Assembly: GCF_014203325.1 (NCBI RefSeq)
Contig: NZ_JACHIV010000001.1
Span: 4,527,501 to 4,591,500 of the forward strand
Length of the DNA: 64,000 nucleotides
Direction: 5' to 3'
From: Saccharopolyspora gloriosae
GTDB lineage: Bacteria > Actinomycetota > Actinomycetes > Mycobacteriales > Pseudonocardiaceae
Shown: positions 48,463 to 57,996 of the stretch, piece after piece
How the letters are laid out: the number at the start of each line of letters is the position of its first letter
Numbering within the stretch: position 1 is the first letter of the stretch
Notes under the pieces: model-generated
The model's database searches: none
What the model was told of the DNA's origin: nothing
The model's input: only the letters and a program-made list of their open reading frames with translations
Translations under genes and position numbers: made by a program

Positions 48463-51400
48463 TCAGTTACTCGTGCCGGTGGCGAGCCGCAGCAGGCTCT
48501 CGGCGTCCATGTCGTCGATCGCGTCCGCCGGCGCCTCCGCCTCGGCGGGCTCACCGCCGTCCTCGGCCAGTTGCAGCACCATGTCCAGCAGCCCGGCCTG
48601 GCGCAGCCGGCTGAGCGGGATCGTGGTGAGGACTTCGCGGATGCGGGCGTCCGGGTCGTCGGGGCGCTCCTCGGCGTCGCCGAACAGCTCGGTGGCCAGG
48701 TGCGCCGTCAGCGCCGACGGGTTCGGGTGGTCGAAGACCAGGGCCGCGGGCAGCGCCAGGCCCGTCGCGGTGCGCAGCCGGTTGCGCAGCTCCACCGCGG
48801 TCACCGAGTCGAAGCCCACGTCCTTGAAGGCCCGCGACGCCGGGATGCCCTCCGCACCGTCGTAGCCGAGCGTGGCGGCGGCCTCGGCGCGCACCACCTC
48901 AAGCAGGGCGCGGGTCCGCTCGGCGGCGGGCAGCTCGGCGAGCCGCTGCCGCAGCGCGGAGCCCGATTCGCCCGCCTCGGCCGCTTCCGGCGCGGCGTCC
49001 AGCACCGCGCGGACCTCGGGGAGTTCGTCGAGCAGCGGGCTCGGGCGCACGGCGGTGAAACCGGGGACGAACTTCTCCCAGTCCACCAGCGCGACCGCCG
49101 CCGTCGCCGAACCGTCCACGATGGCCTGGTTCATCCCGGCGAGCGCCTGCTCCGGGCGCATGGCGGGCACGCCTTGGCGGCGCAGCCGTTCGCCGACCTC
49201 CTCGTCCATCGCCATCCCGGCCTCGCCCCAGGTGCCCCACGCCACCGAGGTGGCGGGCAGCCCGAGCGCGCGGCGGTGTTCGGCGAGGCCGTCGAGGAAG
49301 GCGTTGGCCGCCGCGTAACCCGGCTGGCCGCCGCTGCCCCACACCGCCGCGCCCGAGGAGAACAGCACGAACGCGTCCAGGTCGTGCTCGCGGGTGAGCT
49401 CGTGCAGGTGCAGCGACGCGTCCCGCTTGGAGCGCAGCAGCTCGGCGAGCTGCTGCTCGGTCAGGTCCCGCACCGGGGCGTCGCCGTCGGCCACGCCCGC
49501 GACGTGGAACACCGAGCCGAGCTCGCCGACGTCGGCGAGCACGCCCGCCAGCTGCGCGCGATCACCCGCGTCGCAGGCGGCGACGGTCACCTTCGCGCCG
49601 AGCTCCTCCAGTTCCGCGGTGAGTGCGGCGGCTCCGGGCGCGTCCGGCCCGCGGCGGCTGGTCAGCACCACGTGCTCCGCGCCGCGCCGCGCCACCCACT
49701 TCGCGACGAACGCACCGACGCCACCGGTCCCGCCGGTGATCAGCACGGTGCCGCGCGCCTCGAACTCGGCGGGCCGCGAGGACGCGGAACGCAGCAGCCT
49801 GCGCCCGAACAGGCCGCCGCCGCGCACCGCGACCTGGTCCTCCGGGCCGTTCAGCGCCGCGGGCAGCCGGTCGGTGACGCGGTCGTCCAGCGAGTCCGGC
49901 AGGTCCACCAGGCCGCCCCAGCGGTCCGGGTGCTCCAGCGCCGCGACCCGGCCGAGCCCCCACACGGCGGCCTGCTCCGGGTCCACGTCCTCGCCGTCGA
50001 CGGACACCGCCGAACGCGTGGCGCACCACAGCGGCGCCACGATCTCCGCGTCACCGAGCGCCTGCACCAGCAGCAACGTCGCCGTGAGCCCACCGGGCGG
50101 GTCGACGGCGGTCAGCAGCGACACGACCGAGCCGATCTCCCGCTCCCCCACCGCTTCGCGCAGCGCGGCTGCGAGCTCCGCGCGGTCCCGGGCCCGCGCG
50201 GGCAGCACGACGACGTCGGGGCCGAACGCGTCGACGACCATCGAGACCCAGCCGTCGTGGGATTCCGGCACGACCAGCAGCCGCGTCCCCTGCTGCTCGC
50301 CGGATACGGTCGAGCGGGTCCAGCCGACCCGGTACCGCAGCGCGTCCACCGCCGAGCGGTGCCGGGAGCGTTCCCGCCACTGCGCCAGCGCGGGCAGCAC
50401 CTCGTGCAGCGCCGTGCCGTCGCGGTCCACGCCGAGTTCGGCCGACAGCGATTCCAGATCGCCGCGTTCCACCAGGTCCCAGAACTCGGAGTCCTCGGCG
50501 CCGCCCTTGCGGGGGCGCCGGGTCAGCCAGTAGCGCCGGTGCTGGAAGGGGTAGGTGGGCAGCTCGACGCTCCGGCCGGGGCCGCCGGTGAACGCGCTCG
50601 TCCAGTCGACGGCCGCGCCGTGCGCGTGGGCCTCGGCGAGCGAGAGCAGGAAGCGGCGCGGGCCGCCCTCGTCGCGGCGCAGGGTGCCCAGCACCACCGC
50701 CGGATCCGGGCAGGCGTCGTCGATCGTCTCCTCCACGGCGGCGGCCAGCACCGGGTGCGGGCTGGCCTCGACGAACAGCCTCCTGCCGTCGGCCAGCAGC
50801 GCGCGGGTGGCGTCCTGCATGCGCACCGTGCCGCGCAGGTTGCGGTACCAGTAGTCGGCGCCGAGCTGCGCGGTGTCGATCCGCTCGCCGGTGACCGTCG
50901 AGTAGAACGGCACCGCCGCCGAGCGCGGGGTGACGGGCGCCAGCACCTCGGCCAGCTCCGCCTCCACCTGTTCGACGTGCGGGCCGTGCGAGGCGTAGTC
51001 CACGTTGACCTTGCGGGCGCGGATCTCGCGGCGCTCGCAGTCGGCGATCAGCTCGTCCAGCGCCTCCGGCTCCCCGGAGACCACCGCCGAGGACGGGCCG
51101 TTGATCACGGCCACCGAGATCCGCCGCCCCCACGGTTCGATCAGCTCGGCGGCGCGCTCGCCGGAGGCGGCCAGCGACACCATGCCGCCCTGTCCCGCCA
51201 GCGCCAGCAACGCCTTGCTGCGCAACGCGACCACGCGCGCGGCGTCGTCGAGCGACAGCGCGCCCGCCACGCAGGCGGCGGCGATCTCGCCCTGCGAGTG
51301 CCCGATCACCGCGGACGGCGCGCAGCCGTGCGCGCGCCACAGCTCGGTGAGCGCGACCATCATGGAGAACAGCGCGGGCTGCACCACGTCGACCCGTTCC

Positions 51401-54400
51401 TGCAGCGCCGGGTCGGCGGCGCCGGTGAGCACGTCGCGCAGCGACCAGTCCACGAACGGCGCCAGCGCCCGCTCGCAGTCGTCGATGGCGTCGGCGAACA
51501 CCTCGGATTCGGCGAGCAGGTCGCGGCCCATGCCCCACCACTGCGAGCCCTGGCCGGGGTAGACGAAGACCGGTCCGGCGCCGCCCACGTCGGTGCCGCG
51601 CACCACGGAGGCGGCGGTTCCGGCCGACGCCACGGCGTCCAGTCCGGCGCGGAGCTCGTCGGCGTCGGCACCGAGCACGACCGCGCGGTGCTCGAAGGCG
51701 CTGCGGCCGTGCAACAGCGACCAGGCCACCTCGGCCGGATCGGAATCCACAATGGACATTCGCGATGCCTGCTCCCGCAACGCGTCCTCGGACTTCGCCG
51801 ACAGCACCCACGGCACCAGCCCGTAGCGGGCGCGCACCGGCTGCCGCTCGGCCGCGGCCGGTTCCGGCGCCTGTTCCAGGACCACGTGGGCGTTCGTGCC
51901 GCTGATGCCGAACGCCGAGACCGCCGCCCGCCGCGGGCGCTGCGCCTCGGGCCAGGCGATCTCGTCGGTGAGCAGGCGCACCCGCCCGTCCGACCAGTCC
52001 ACGTGCGAGGACGGCCGCTCGGCGTGCAACGTCCGGGGCAACCGCCCCGCCCGCAGCGCCAGCACCATCTTGAGCACGCCCGCGATGCCCGCGGTGGCCT
52101 GCGAATGCCCGATGTTCGACTTCAGCGAGCCCAGCCACAGCGGCTGCTCCGCCGAGCGCGCGGCCCCGTAGGTGGCGAACAGCGCCTGCGCTTCGATCGG
52201 GTCACCGAGCGCGGTGCCGGTGCCGTGCGCCTCGACTACGTCGACCTCGCCCGCCTCGACGCCCGCGTTGGCCAGCGCCTGCCGGATGACGCGCTGCTGC
52301 GACGGCCCGTTCGGCGCCGTCAGCCCGTTCGACGCGCCGTCCTGGTTCGTCGCCGAGCCGCGCAGCACCGCCAGCACCGGGTGCCCGTTGCGCCGGGCGT
52401 CGGAGAGCCGTTCCAGCGCGACCACGCCGACGCCCTCGGCGAGGCTCATCCCGTCGGCGCCTTCGGCGAACGCCTTGCAGCGCCCGTCCACCGCCAGCGC
52501 GCCCAACCGGCTGAAGCCGAGGAAGTCCTGCGGCCCGGCGATCACCGTGGACCCGGCGGCCAGCGCCAGCGAGCTCTCCCCGCTGCGCAGCGACTGCCCG
52601 GCCAGGTGCAGCGCCACCAGCGAGGACGAGCACGCCGTGTCCACCGTGACGGCGGGACCTTCCAGGCCGAGCAGGTACGACAACCGGCCGGAGAGCACGC
52701 TGGCCGCGGCGCCGGTGATGAACTGCCCCTCGGTGCCGTCGTCGATGCCGAACGTGCTCGCGCTGTAGCCCTGGTGGCTGGCGCCGACGAAGATGCCGGT
52801 TTCGCTGCCGCGCAACGACTCCGGGTCGATCCCGGCGCGCTCCAACGCCTCCCAGCCGGTCTCCAGCAGCAGCCGCTGCTGCGGGTCCATCGCCTGCGCC
52901 TCGCGCGGCGAGATCCCGAAGAAGCCCGCGTCGAACTCGGCGGCGCCGTCGACGAAACCGCCCTGCACCGAGTACGTGCGGCCCGCCCGGTCCGGGTCCG
53001 GGTCGTAGAGCTCCGCGGCGTCCCAGCCCCGGTCCGCCGGGATGTCGGAGATCACGTCGGCGCCGTCGAGCACCAGCTCCCACAGCTCGTCCGGCGTGCT
53101 CACGCCGCCCGGCAACCGGCAGCCCATGCCGATGATCGCGATCGGCTCGTCGGTGGCCGCGACCGCGCTCGTCGCGCGGGATTCCTGGTCGCCGGCGAGC
53201 CGGGAGTCCAGGAACGCGGCCAGGTCCGTCGGGGACGGGTAGTCGAACACGACCGTCGTCGGCAGGTTCAGGCCGGTGGCGCGCACCAGGCGGTTGCGCA
53301 GTTCCACCGTGGTGACCGAGTCGAAGCCGAGGTCGCGGAACGCGCGGCGCTCGGCGGGCGCGGCCCCGCCGGAGTGCCCGAGCACGGCGGCGGCCTGGTC
53401 GCGCACCAGCTCCAGCAGCAGCGCCGACCGCTCGGCCGCGGGCAGGCCGCGCACCTCGGCCGCGAACCCGCCGGCCTCCGCCGGAGCCCCGGCGGTCTCC
53501 GCCAGCCGCTTCACCTCCGGCACGTCGTCGAACAGCATCGTCGCGCGCGCGGCGGTGAAGACCTGGTGGTAGTCCTCCCAGTTCACGTCGGTCAGCGCCA
53601 GCACGGACGCGTCCTCGTCCAGCGCCCGCCGCAGACCGGTGAACGCAAGCTCCGGGTCGAGGATGCGCAGGCCGGTGCGGCGCACGTTGTGCCGGTCCTC
53701 CTGCGCGAGCTCCGGGGAATCCGGCCACTTGCCCCAGTGCAGCGAGGTCGCGGGCAGCCCCCGGGCGCGGCGGTTCTCCGCCAGCGCGGCCAGGTAGGCG
53801 TTGCCCGCCGTGTAGGCGGCGTGCGCGCGGCTGCCCCACATCCCGGCGATCGAGGAGTACAGCACGAACGCGTCGAGCTCCTCGCCGAGCAGTTCGTCCA
53901 GGTGCCGGGCGCCCGCGACCTTGGCGCGCACCACGCGCTGGAACTGCTCGGTGCTCGTCTCGTCGAGGGTGTGCAGCTCGATGATCACGGCGGCGTGCAC
54001 GACGGTGCGGATCACGTGCCCGGCTTCGGTGAGCCGGTCCAGCAGGGCGGCGACCGAGTCGCGGTCGGCGACGTCGCAGGACTCCACGGCGACCTCGGTG
54101 CCCAGCTCCGCCAGTTCGGCGACGAGCTCCGGCATCCCGTCGGCGGCGAGTCCGCGGCGGGAGGTGAGCACGACCCGCTCGGCGCCCTGCGCGGCCAGCC
54201 AGCGCGCCAGGTCCGGGGCGATGGCGCCGGTGCCGCCGGTGACGAGCACGGTGCCGCGCGGCGTCCAGTCCCGCACCGGCCGCGGCGCGGCGGCGCGCGC
54301 GACGCGGCGGGCCAGCACGCCCGCCGGGCGGATCGCCAGCTGGTCCTCACCTCGGGAGTCGGCGAGCACCGCGGCGAACCTGCCCGCCGCGCGCGCGTCC

Positions 54401-57400
54401 AGGACCTCCGGCAGGTCGACGGTGCCGCCCCAGCGGTTCGGGTGCTCCAGCGCCGCGGTCCAGGACACGCCCATCACCTGCGACTGCGCCGGATTCGGCA
54501 GCACGTCGCCGTCCCCGGTGCGCACGGCGCCGCGGGTGACCGCCCACGCGGGCGCGGTGCCGCCGGTGTCGCCGAGCGCCTGCACCAGCGACACGGTCAG
54601 CGCCAGGCCCAGCGGCATGTCGGGGTAGGTCTCGCCGGGCCGCTCGTCGAACGCGAGCACCGACACGACGCCCGCCGGGTCGGCGATCTCCGCCAGCCGC
54701 TCGGCCAGCACCGCTCTGTCCACGCAGGACTCGTCGAGCAGCAGCCGGTGCACGTCGGCGCCGTGCTCGGACAACGCGGCGGCGACGTCGGCGTCCTCGG
54801 CGTGCTCGGTCGTGACCAGCAGCCAGGTGCCGTGCAGCAGTCCGCGCGGGAGCCCGTTCAGCGGCGTCCACGCCACCTCGTAGCGCCAGGCGTCCGCCTC
54901 GGACAGCACCCGGCGCTGCTTGCGCCACGTCGACAGCGCCGGCAGCACCGCCGCCAGCGCCTGCTCGTCCACGTGCAGGTGCGAGGTCAGGGCGCGCGCG
55001 TCGTGCTGCTCGACGGCGGTCCAGAACTCCTCGTCCGCCGGGTCGGAGCCGGGGTGCGCGGGTTCGGTCCAGAACCGCTCGTGCTGGAAGGCGTAGGTCG
55101 GCAGCGCGACCACCCGCGCGTCGGTGAACCAGGCGGACCAGTCGACCGCGCCGCCGCGGGCGAACACCGTCGCCACCGCGCCGGTGAACCGGTCGAGCCC
55201 GCCGTGATCGCGCCGCAGCGTGCCGGTGGCGACCGCGGCGACCTCGTGCTGCTCGATGAGCTCCTGGACCCCGAGCGTCAGCACCGGGTGCGCGCCCACC
55301 TCGACGAACACCCGGTGGCCGTGGTCGAGCAGCGACTCGACGGCCGGCGCGAACCGCACCGTGGAGCGCAGGTTCTGGAACCAGTACTCGGCGTCGGTGC
55401 GGGCCTCGTCGATCCACTCGCCGGTGACGGTGGACAGGAACGGGACCTCCGGCACGCGCGGCACGATGTCGGCGAACTCGGCGAGCAGTTCCTCGCGCAG
55501 CGGCGCGGTGTGCGCGGAGTGCGACGGGTAGTCCACGTCGATCCGGCGGACCCGCAGCCCGGCCTCGGTGAGCTCGTCGAACAAGGTGTCCAGCTCCGCG
55601 TCCGGACCCGACACCGCGATGGAACGCGGGCCGTTGAGCGCGGCCAGCGCCAGGTCGCGACCCTCGATCAGCCGCTCGACCTCCTCGGTGGACAGCGGGA
55701 TCGAGAGCATGCCGCCCGTCCCGGCCAGGCGGCGGGCGATGACCTTGCCGCGCAACGCCACCAGCCGCGCGCCGTCGCGCAGCGACAGCGCGCCGGACAC
55801 GACGGCGGCGGCGACCTCGCCCTGCGAGTGGCCCACCACGGCGTCGGGCACCACGCCGTGCGAGCGCCACAGCTCGGCGAGCGCCACCATCACCGCGAAC
55901 GTCGCGGGTTGCTGCACGTCGTCGTGGTCCAGCGACGGAGCGCCGTCGTCCTGGCGCAGCACGGCCGACAGCGACCAGTCGACGACCTCGCTCAGCTCGT
56001 GCTCGCACTCGGCGATGCGCGCGGCGAACACGGGCGACTCGGCCAGCAGCCGCGCGCCCATCCCGGTCCAGGCGGTGCCCTGGCCGGGGAAGACGAAGAC
56101 CACCCCGCCCTCGGCCTCGGCCAGGCCCTCGACGACGGCGGCGTCGGGTTCACCGGCCGCCAGCGAGCGCAGCCCCGCCAGCAGTTCGTCCCGGTCGGCT
56201 CCGATCACCGCAGCGCGGTGCTCGAACAGGGATCGGGTGCGCACCAGGGAATTCCCGAGGTCGACCGGTGCGAGTTCGGGGTGCGCGGTGACGTGGCGCT
56301 CCAGGCGGGCGGCCTGCTCGCGCAGCGCCTGCTCGGACCGGGCCGAGAGCACCCACGGCACCACCGCGTCCGGCCGGGGCGCCTCGGCGGCGGCCTCGGC
56401 GGGGGGCGCCTGCTCCAGCACGGCGTGCGCGTTGGTGCCGCTGACGCCGAACGACGACACCGCCGCGCGGCGCGGGCGGCCGGCGTCGGGCCAGTCGAGC
56501 TGCTCGGTAAGCAGCCGCAGCGCACCGGAACTCCAGTCCACGTGCGGGGTCGGGGTCTCGGCGTGCAACGTGCGCGGCAGCACCCCGTGGCGCAGCGCCT
56601 GCACCATCTTGATCACGCCGCCGACCCCGGCGGCGGCCTGGGTGTGGCCGATGTTCGACTTCAGCGAGCCGAGCCGCAGCGGCTCTTCGCGGTCCTGGCC
56701 GTAGGCGTCCAGCAGCGCCTGCGCCTCGATCGGGTCGCCGAGCCGGGTACCGGTGCCGTGCGCCTCCACGACGTCCACATCGGACGGACGCAGTTCGGCG
56801 CTCTCCAACGCCTGCTCGATCACCCGCTGCTGCGCCGGGCCGTTCGGCGCGGTCAGGCCGTTCGAGGCGCCGTCCTGGTTCACCGCGCTGCCGCGCAGCA
56901 CCGCCAGCACCTCGTGACCGTGGCGCTGCGCTTCGGAAAGCCGCTCCAGCACCACGACGCCGGCGCCCTCGGCCCAGCCGGTCCCGTCGGCGTCGGCGGA
57001 GAACGCCCGGCAGCGGCCGTCGGCGGACAACCCGCCCTGCCTGCTGAACTCCACGAACAGCGACGGGTCCGACATCACGGTGACACCGCCGACGAGCGCC
57101 AGCGAGGACTCCCGCGCGCGCAGCGACCGCGCCGCCAGGTGCAGCGCCACCAGCGACGAGGAGCACGCGGTGTCGACGGTGAGCGCCGGGCCGTGCACGC
57201 CCAGCGTGTAGGCCAGCCGCCCGGACATGACGCTGGAGGCCGTGCCCGTCATCGTGTGGCCCTGCAGGTCGTCGGCACCGGCCTGCGAACGACCCCAGTG
57301 GTAGGCGCCGACGAACACCCCGGCCGGCGTGCCGCGCAACGCGCTCGGCGCGATGCCCGCGCGCTCCACGGCCTCCCACGCCACCTCCAGCAGCAGCCGC

Positions 57401-57756
57401 TGCTGCGGGTCCATCGCCTGCGCCTCGCGCGGGGAGATCCCGAAGAAGCCCGCGTCGAACTCGGCCGCGTCGTAGAGGAAGCCGCCGGTGCCGGTGGTGC
57501 TGTCCCGGCGCAGCGAGCTCAGGTCCCAGCCGCGGTCGGCAGGGAATCCGGCGACCGCGTCACCGCCGGTGGACACCAGGTCCCACAGGTCCTCCGGCGA
57601 GCGCACGTCACCCGGGTAGCGGCAGGCCATGCCCACGACGGCCAGCGGCTCGCGGTCGCGGTCCTCCAGCTCCTCGATGCGCTTGCGCGCGTGCCGCAGA
57701 TCGACGGTCATCCGCCGCAAGTAGTCAACGACCTTTTCCTGCTGATCTTCAGGCAC
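48463..57756 (-). CDS. Type I polyketide synthase, two modules (NysB/AmphB-like)
   Basis: This is a 3097-residue bimodular PKS. The GTG start at 57756 has GAGGAAG upstream and leads straight into a coiled-coil docking helix (QQEKVVDYLRRMTVDLRHARKR). Both modules read KS-AT-KR-ACP without DH or ER, so each should leave a hydroxyl. Both AT domains have GHSQGE, the methylmalonyl-type signature. The second has YASH; the first has the variant YPSH. Both KR domains are A-type (Trp before the catalytic Tyr, no LDD). The C-terminus carries a docking domain ending SLLRLATGTSN. Two propionate-derived hydroxylated units right after the starter correspond to the methyl-hydroxyl-methyl end of nystatin and amphotericin rings made by NysB/AmphB. 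It receives acetate from the loading PKS. Confidence 0.95.
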   Translation of the reverse strand: MPEDQQEKVVDYLRRMTVDLRHARKRIEELEDRDREPLAVVGMACRYPGDVRSPEDLWDLVSTGGDAVAGFPADRGWDLSSLRRDSTTGTGGFLYDAAEFDAGFFGISPREAQAMDPQQRLLLEVAWEAVERAGIAPSALRGTPAGVFVGAYHWGRSQAGADDLQGHTMTGTASSVMSGRLAYTLGVHGPALTVDTACSSSLVALHLAARSLRARESSLALVGGVTVMSDPSLFVEFSRQGGLSADGRCRAFSADADGTGWAEGAGVVVLERLSEAQRHGHEVLAVLRGSAVNQDGASNGLTAPNGPAQQRVIEQALESAELRPSDVDVVEAHGTGTRLGDPIEAQALLDAYGQDREEPLRLGSLKSNIGHTQAAAGVGGVIKMVQALRHGVLPRTLHAETPTPHVDWSSGALRLLTEQLDWPDAGRPRRAAVSSFGVSGTNAHAVLEQAPPAEAAAEAPRPDAVVPWVLSARSEQALREQAARLERHVTAHPELAPVDLGNSLVRTRSLFEHRAAVIGADRDELLAGLRSLAAGEPDAAVVEGLAEAEGGVVFVFPGQGTAWTGMGARLLAESPVFAARIAECEHELSEVVDWSLSAVLRQDDGAPSLDHDDVQQPATFAVMVALAELWRSHGVVPDAVVGHSQGEVAAAVVSGALSLRDGARLVALRGKVIARRLAGTGGMLSIPLSTEEVERLIEGRDLALAALNGPRSIAVSGPDAELDTLFDELTEAGLRVRRIDVDYPSHSAHTAPLREELLAEFADIVPRVPEVPFLSTVTGEWIDEARTDAEYWFQNLRSTVRFAPAVESLLDHGHRVFVEVGAHPVLTLGVQELIEQHEVAAVATGTLRRDHGGLDRFTGAVATVFARGGAVDWSAWFTDARVVALPTYAFQHERFWTEPAHPGSDPADEEFWTAVEQHDARALTSHLHVDEQALAAVLPALSTWRKQRRVLSEADAWRYEVAWTPLNGLPRGLLHGTWLLVTTEHAEDADVAAALSEHGADVHRLLLDESCVDRAVLAERLAEIADPAGVVSVLAFDERPGETYPDMPLGLALTVSLVQALGDTGGTAPAWAVTRGAVRTGDGDVLPNPAQSQVMGVSWTAALEHPNRWGGTVDLPEVLDARAAGRFAAVLADSRGEDQLAIRPAGVLARRVARAAAPRPVRDWTPRGTVLVTGGTGAIAPDLARWLAAQGAERVVLTSRRGLAADGMPELVAELAELGTEVAVESCDVADRDSVAALLDRLTEAGHVIRTVVHAAVIIELHTLDETSTEQFQRVVRAKVAGARHLDELLGEELDAFVLYSSIAGMWGSRAHAAYTAGNAYLAALAENRRARGLPATSLHWGKWPDSPELAQEDRHNVRRTGLRILDPELAFTGLRRALDEDASVLALTDVNWEDYHQVFTAARATMLFDDVPEVKRLAETAGAPAEAGGFAAEVRGLPAAERSALLLELVRDQAAAVLGHSGGAAPAERRAFRDLGFDSVTTVELRNRLVRATGLNLPTTVVFDYPSPTDLAAFLDSRLAGDQESRATSAVAATDEPIAIIGMGCRLPGGVSTPDELWELVLDGADVISDIPADRGWDAAELYDPDPDRAGRTYSVQGGFVDGAAEFDAGFFGISPREAQAMDPQQRLLLETGWEALERAGIDPESLRGSETGIFVGASHQGYSASTFGIDDGTEGQFITGAAASVLSGRLSYLLGLEGPAVTVDTACSSSLVALHLAGQSLRSGESSLALAAGSTVIAGPQDFLGFSRLGALAVDGRCKAFAEGADGMSLAEGVGVVALERLSDARRNGHPVLAVLRGSATNQDGASNGLTAPNGPSQQRVIRQALANAGVEAGEVDVVEAHGTGTALGDPIEAQALFATYGAARSAEQPLWLGSLKSNIGHSQATAGIAGVLKMVLALRAGRLPRTLHAERPSSHVDWSDGRVRLLTDEIAWPEAQRPRRAAVSAFGISGTNAHVVLEQAPEPAAAERQPVRARYGLVPWVLSAKSEDALREQASRMSIVDSDPAEVAWSLLHGRSAFEHRAVVLGADADELRAGLDAVASAGTAASVVRGTDVGGAGPVFVYPGQGSQWWGMGRDLLAESEVFADAIDDCERALAPFVDWSLRDVLTGAADPALQERVDVVQPALFSMMVALTELWRAHGCAPSAVIGHSQGEIAAACVAGALSLDDAARVVALRSKALLALAGQGGMVSLAASGERAAELIEPWGRRISVAVINGPSSAVVSGEPEALDELIADCERREIRARKVNVDYASHGPHVEQVEAELAEVLAPVTPRSAAVPFYSTVTGERIDTAQLGADYWYRNLRGTVRMQDATRALLADGRRLFVEASPHPVLAAAVEETIDDACPDPAVVLGTLRRDEGGPRRFLLSLAEAHAHGAAVDWTSAFTGGPGRSVELPTYPFQHRRYWLTRRPRKGGAEDSEFWDLVERGDLESLSAELGVDRDGTALHEVLPALAQWRERSRHRSAVDALRYRVGWTRSTVSGEQQGTRLLVVPESHDGWVSMVVDAFGPDVVVLPARARDRAELAAALREAVGEREIGSVVSLLTAVDPPGGLTATLLLVQALGDAEIVAPLWCATRSAVSVDGEDVDPEQAAVWGLGRVAALEHPDRWGGLVDLPDSLDDRVTDRLPAALNGPEDQVAVRGGGLFGRRLLRSASSRPAEFEARGTVLITGGTGGVGAFVAKWVARRGAEHVVLTSRRGPDAPGAAALTAELEELGAKVTVAACDAGDRAQLAGVLADVGELGSVFHVAGVADGDAPVRDLTEQQLAELLRSKRDASLHLHELTREHDLDAFVLFSSGAAVWGSGGQPGYAAANAFLDGLAEHRRALGLPATSVAWGTWGEAGMAMDEEVGERLRRQGVPAMRPEQALAGMNQAIVDGSATAAVALVDWEKFVPGFTAVRPSPLLDELPEVRAVLDAAPEAAEAGESGSALRQRLAELPAAERTRALLEVVRAEAAATLGYDGAEGIPASRAFKDVGFDSVTAVELRNRLRTATGLALPAALVFDHPNPSALTAHLATELFGDAEERPDDPDARIREVLTTIPLSRLRQAGLLDMVLQLAEDGGEPAEAEAPADAIDDMDAESLLRLATGTSN
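48685..53147 (-). other. PKS module 2: KS-AT(methylmalonyl)-KR-ACP
   Basis: KS Cys is near residue 1708 (DTACSSS). AT has GHSQGEIAAA and YASH near 2253 (methylmalonyl). KR is near 2672 with SSGAAVWGSGGQPGYAAAN: Trp present, Gln three residues before the Tyr, so A1-type by the usual fingerprints. ACP has GFDSV near 2982. Confidence 0.85.
53200..57651 (-). other. PKS module 1: KS-AT(probably methylmalonyl)-KR-ACP
   Basis: KS has Cys198. AT has GHSQGEVAAA (Ser644) and YPSH at 743-746 in place of YASH. KR is near 1167 with AGMWGSRAHAAYTAGN: Trp present, His three residues before the Tyr, so A2-type by the usual fingerprints. ACP has GFDSV near 1475. Confidence 0.8.
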
Positions 57757-57869
57757 GGGGCTTCCTCACATCGTTCTCGCTGCCCGGCCGGTCGCGTCGC
57801 GCACGGGCAGGTGGCGCGCTCGGCGCGCGTCGTTGAACTCGTCGTTCCAGGTGAGCGGCGTCGTCGGTC

Positions 57870-57980
57870 TGCGTCCCGCCGGTGGCGGAGGCGGCGATCT
57901 CGCGGCGGGTACCCGAGAAATCGGCCCCGCGGCGAGGAAACCGCCGGGATTCCGCCACCCGCACCGCCGCGCGGGCCGAG
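57870..57980 (+). repeat. Dispersed hairpin element, copy E (degenerate)
   Basis: This is a diverged copy between the loading and two-module PKS genes, ending 16 bp from the loading PKS stop. The right half is recognisable (GCGAGGAAACCGCC, ATTCCGCCACCCGCACCG). The tip is replaced by a perfect CGGGTACCCG with flanking CGATCTCG and GAGAAATCG. The left end of the element is missing or unrecognisable. Confidence 0.6.
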
Positions 57981-57996
57981 TTCACCGACCGGCTCC

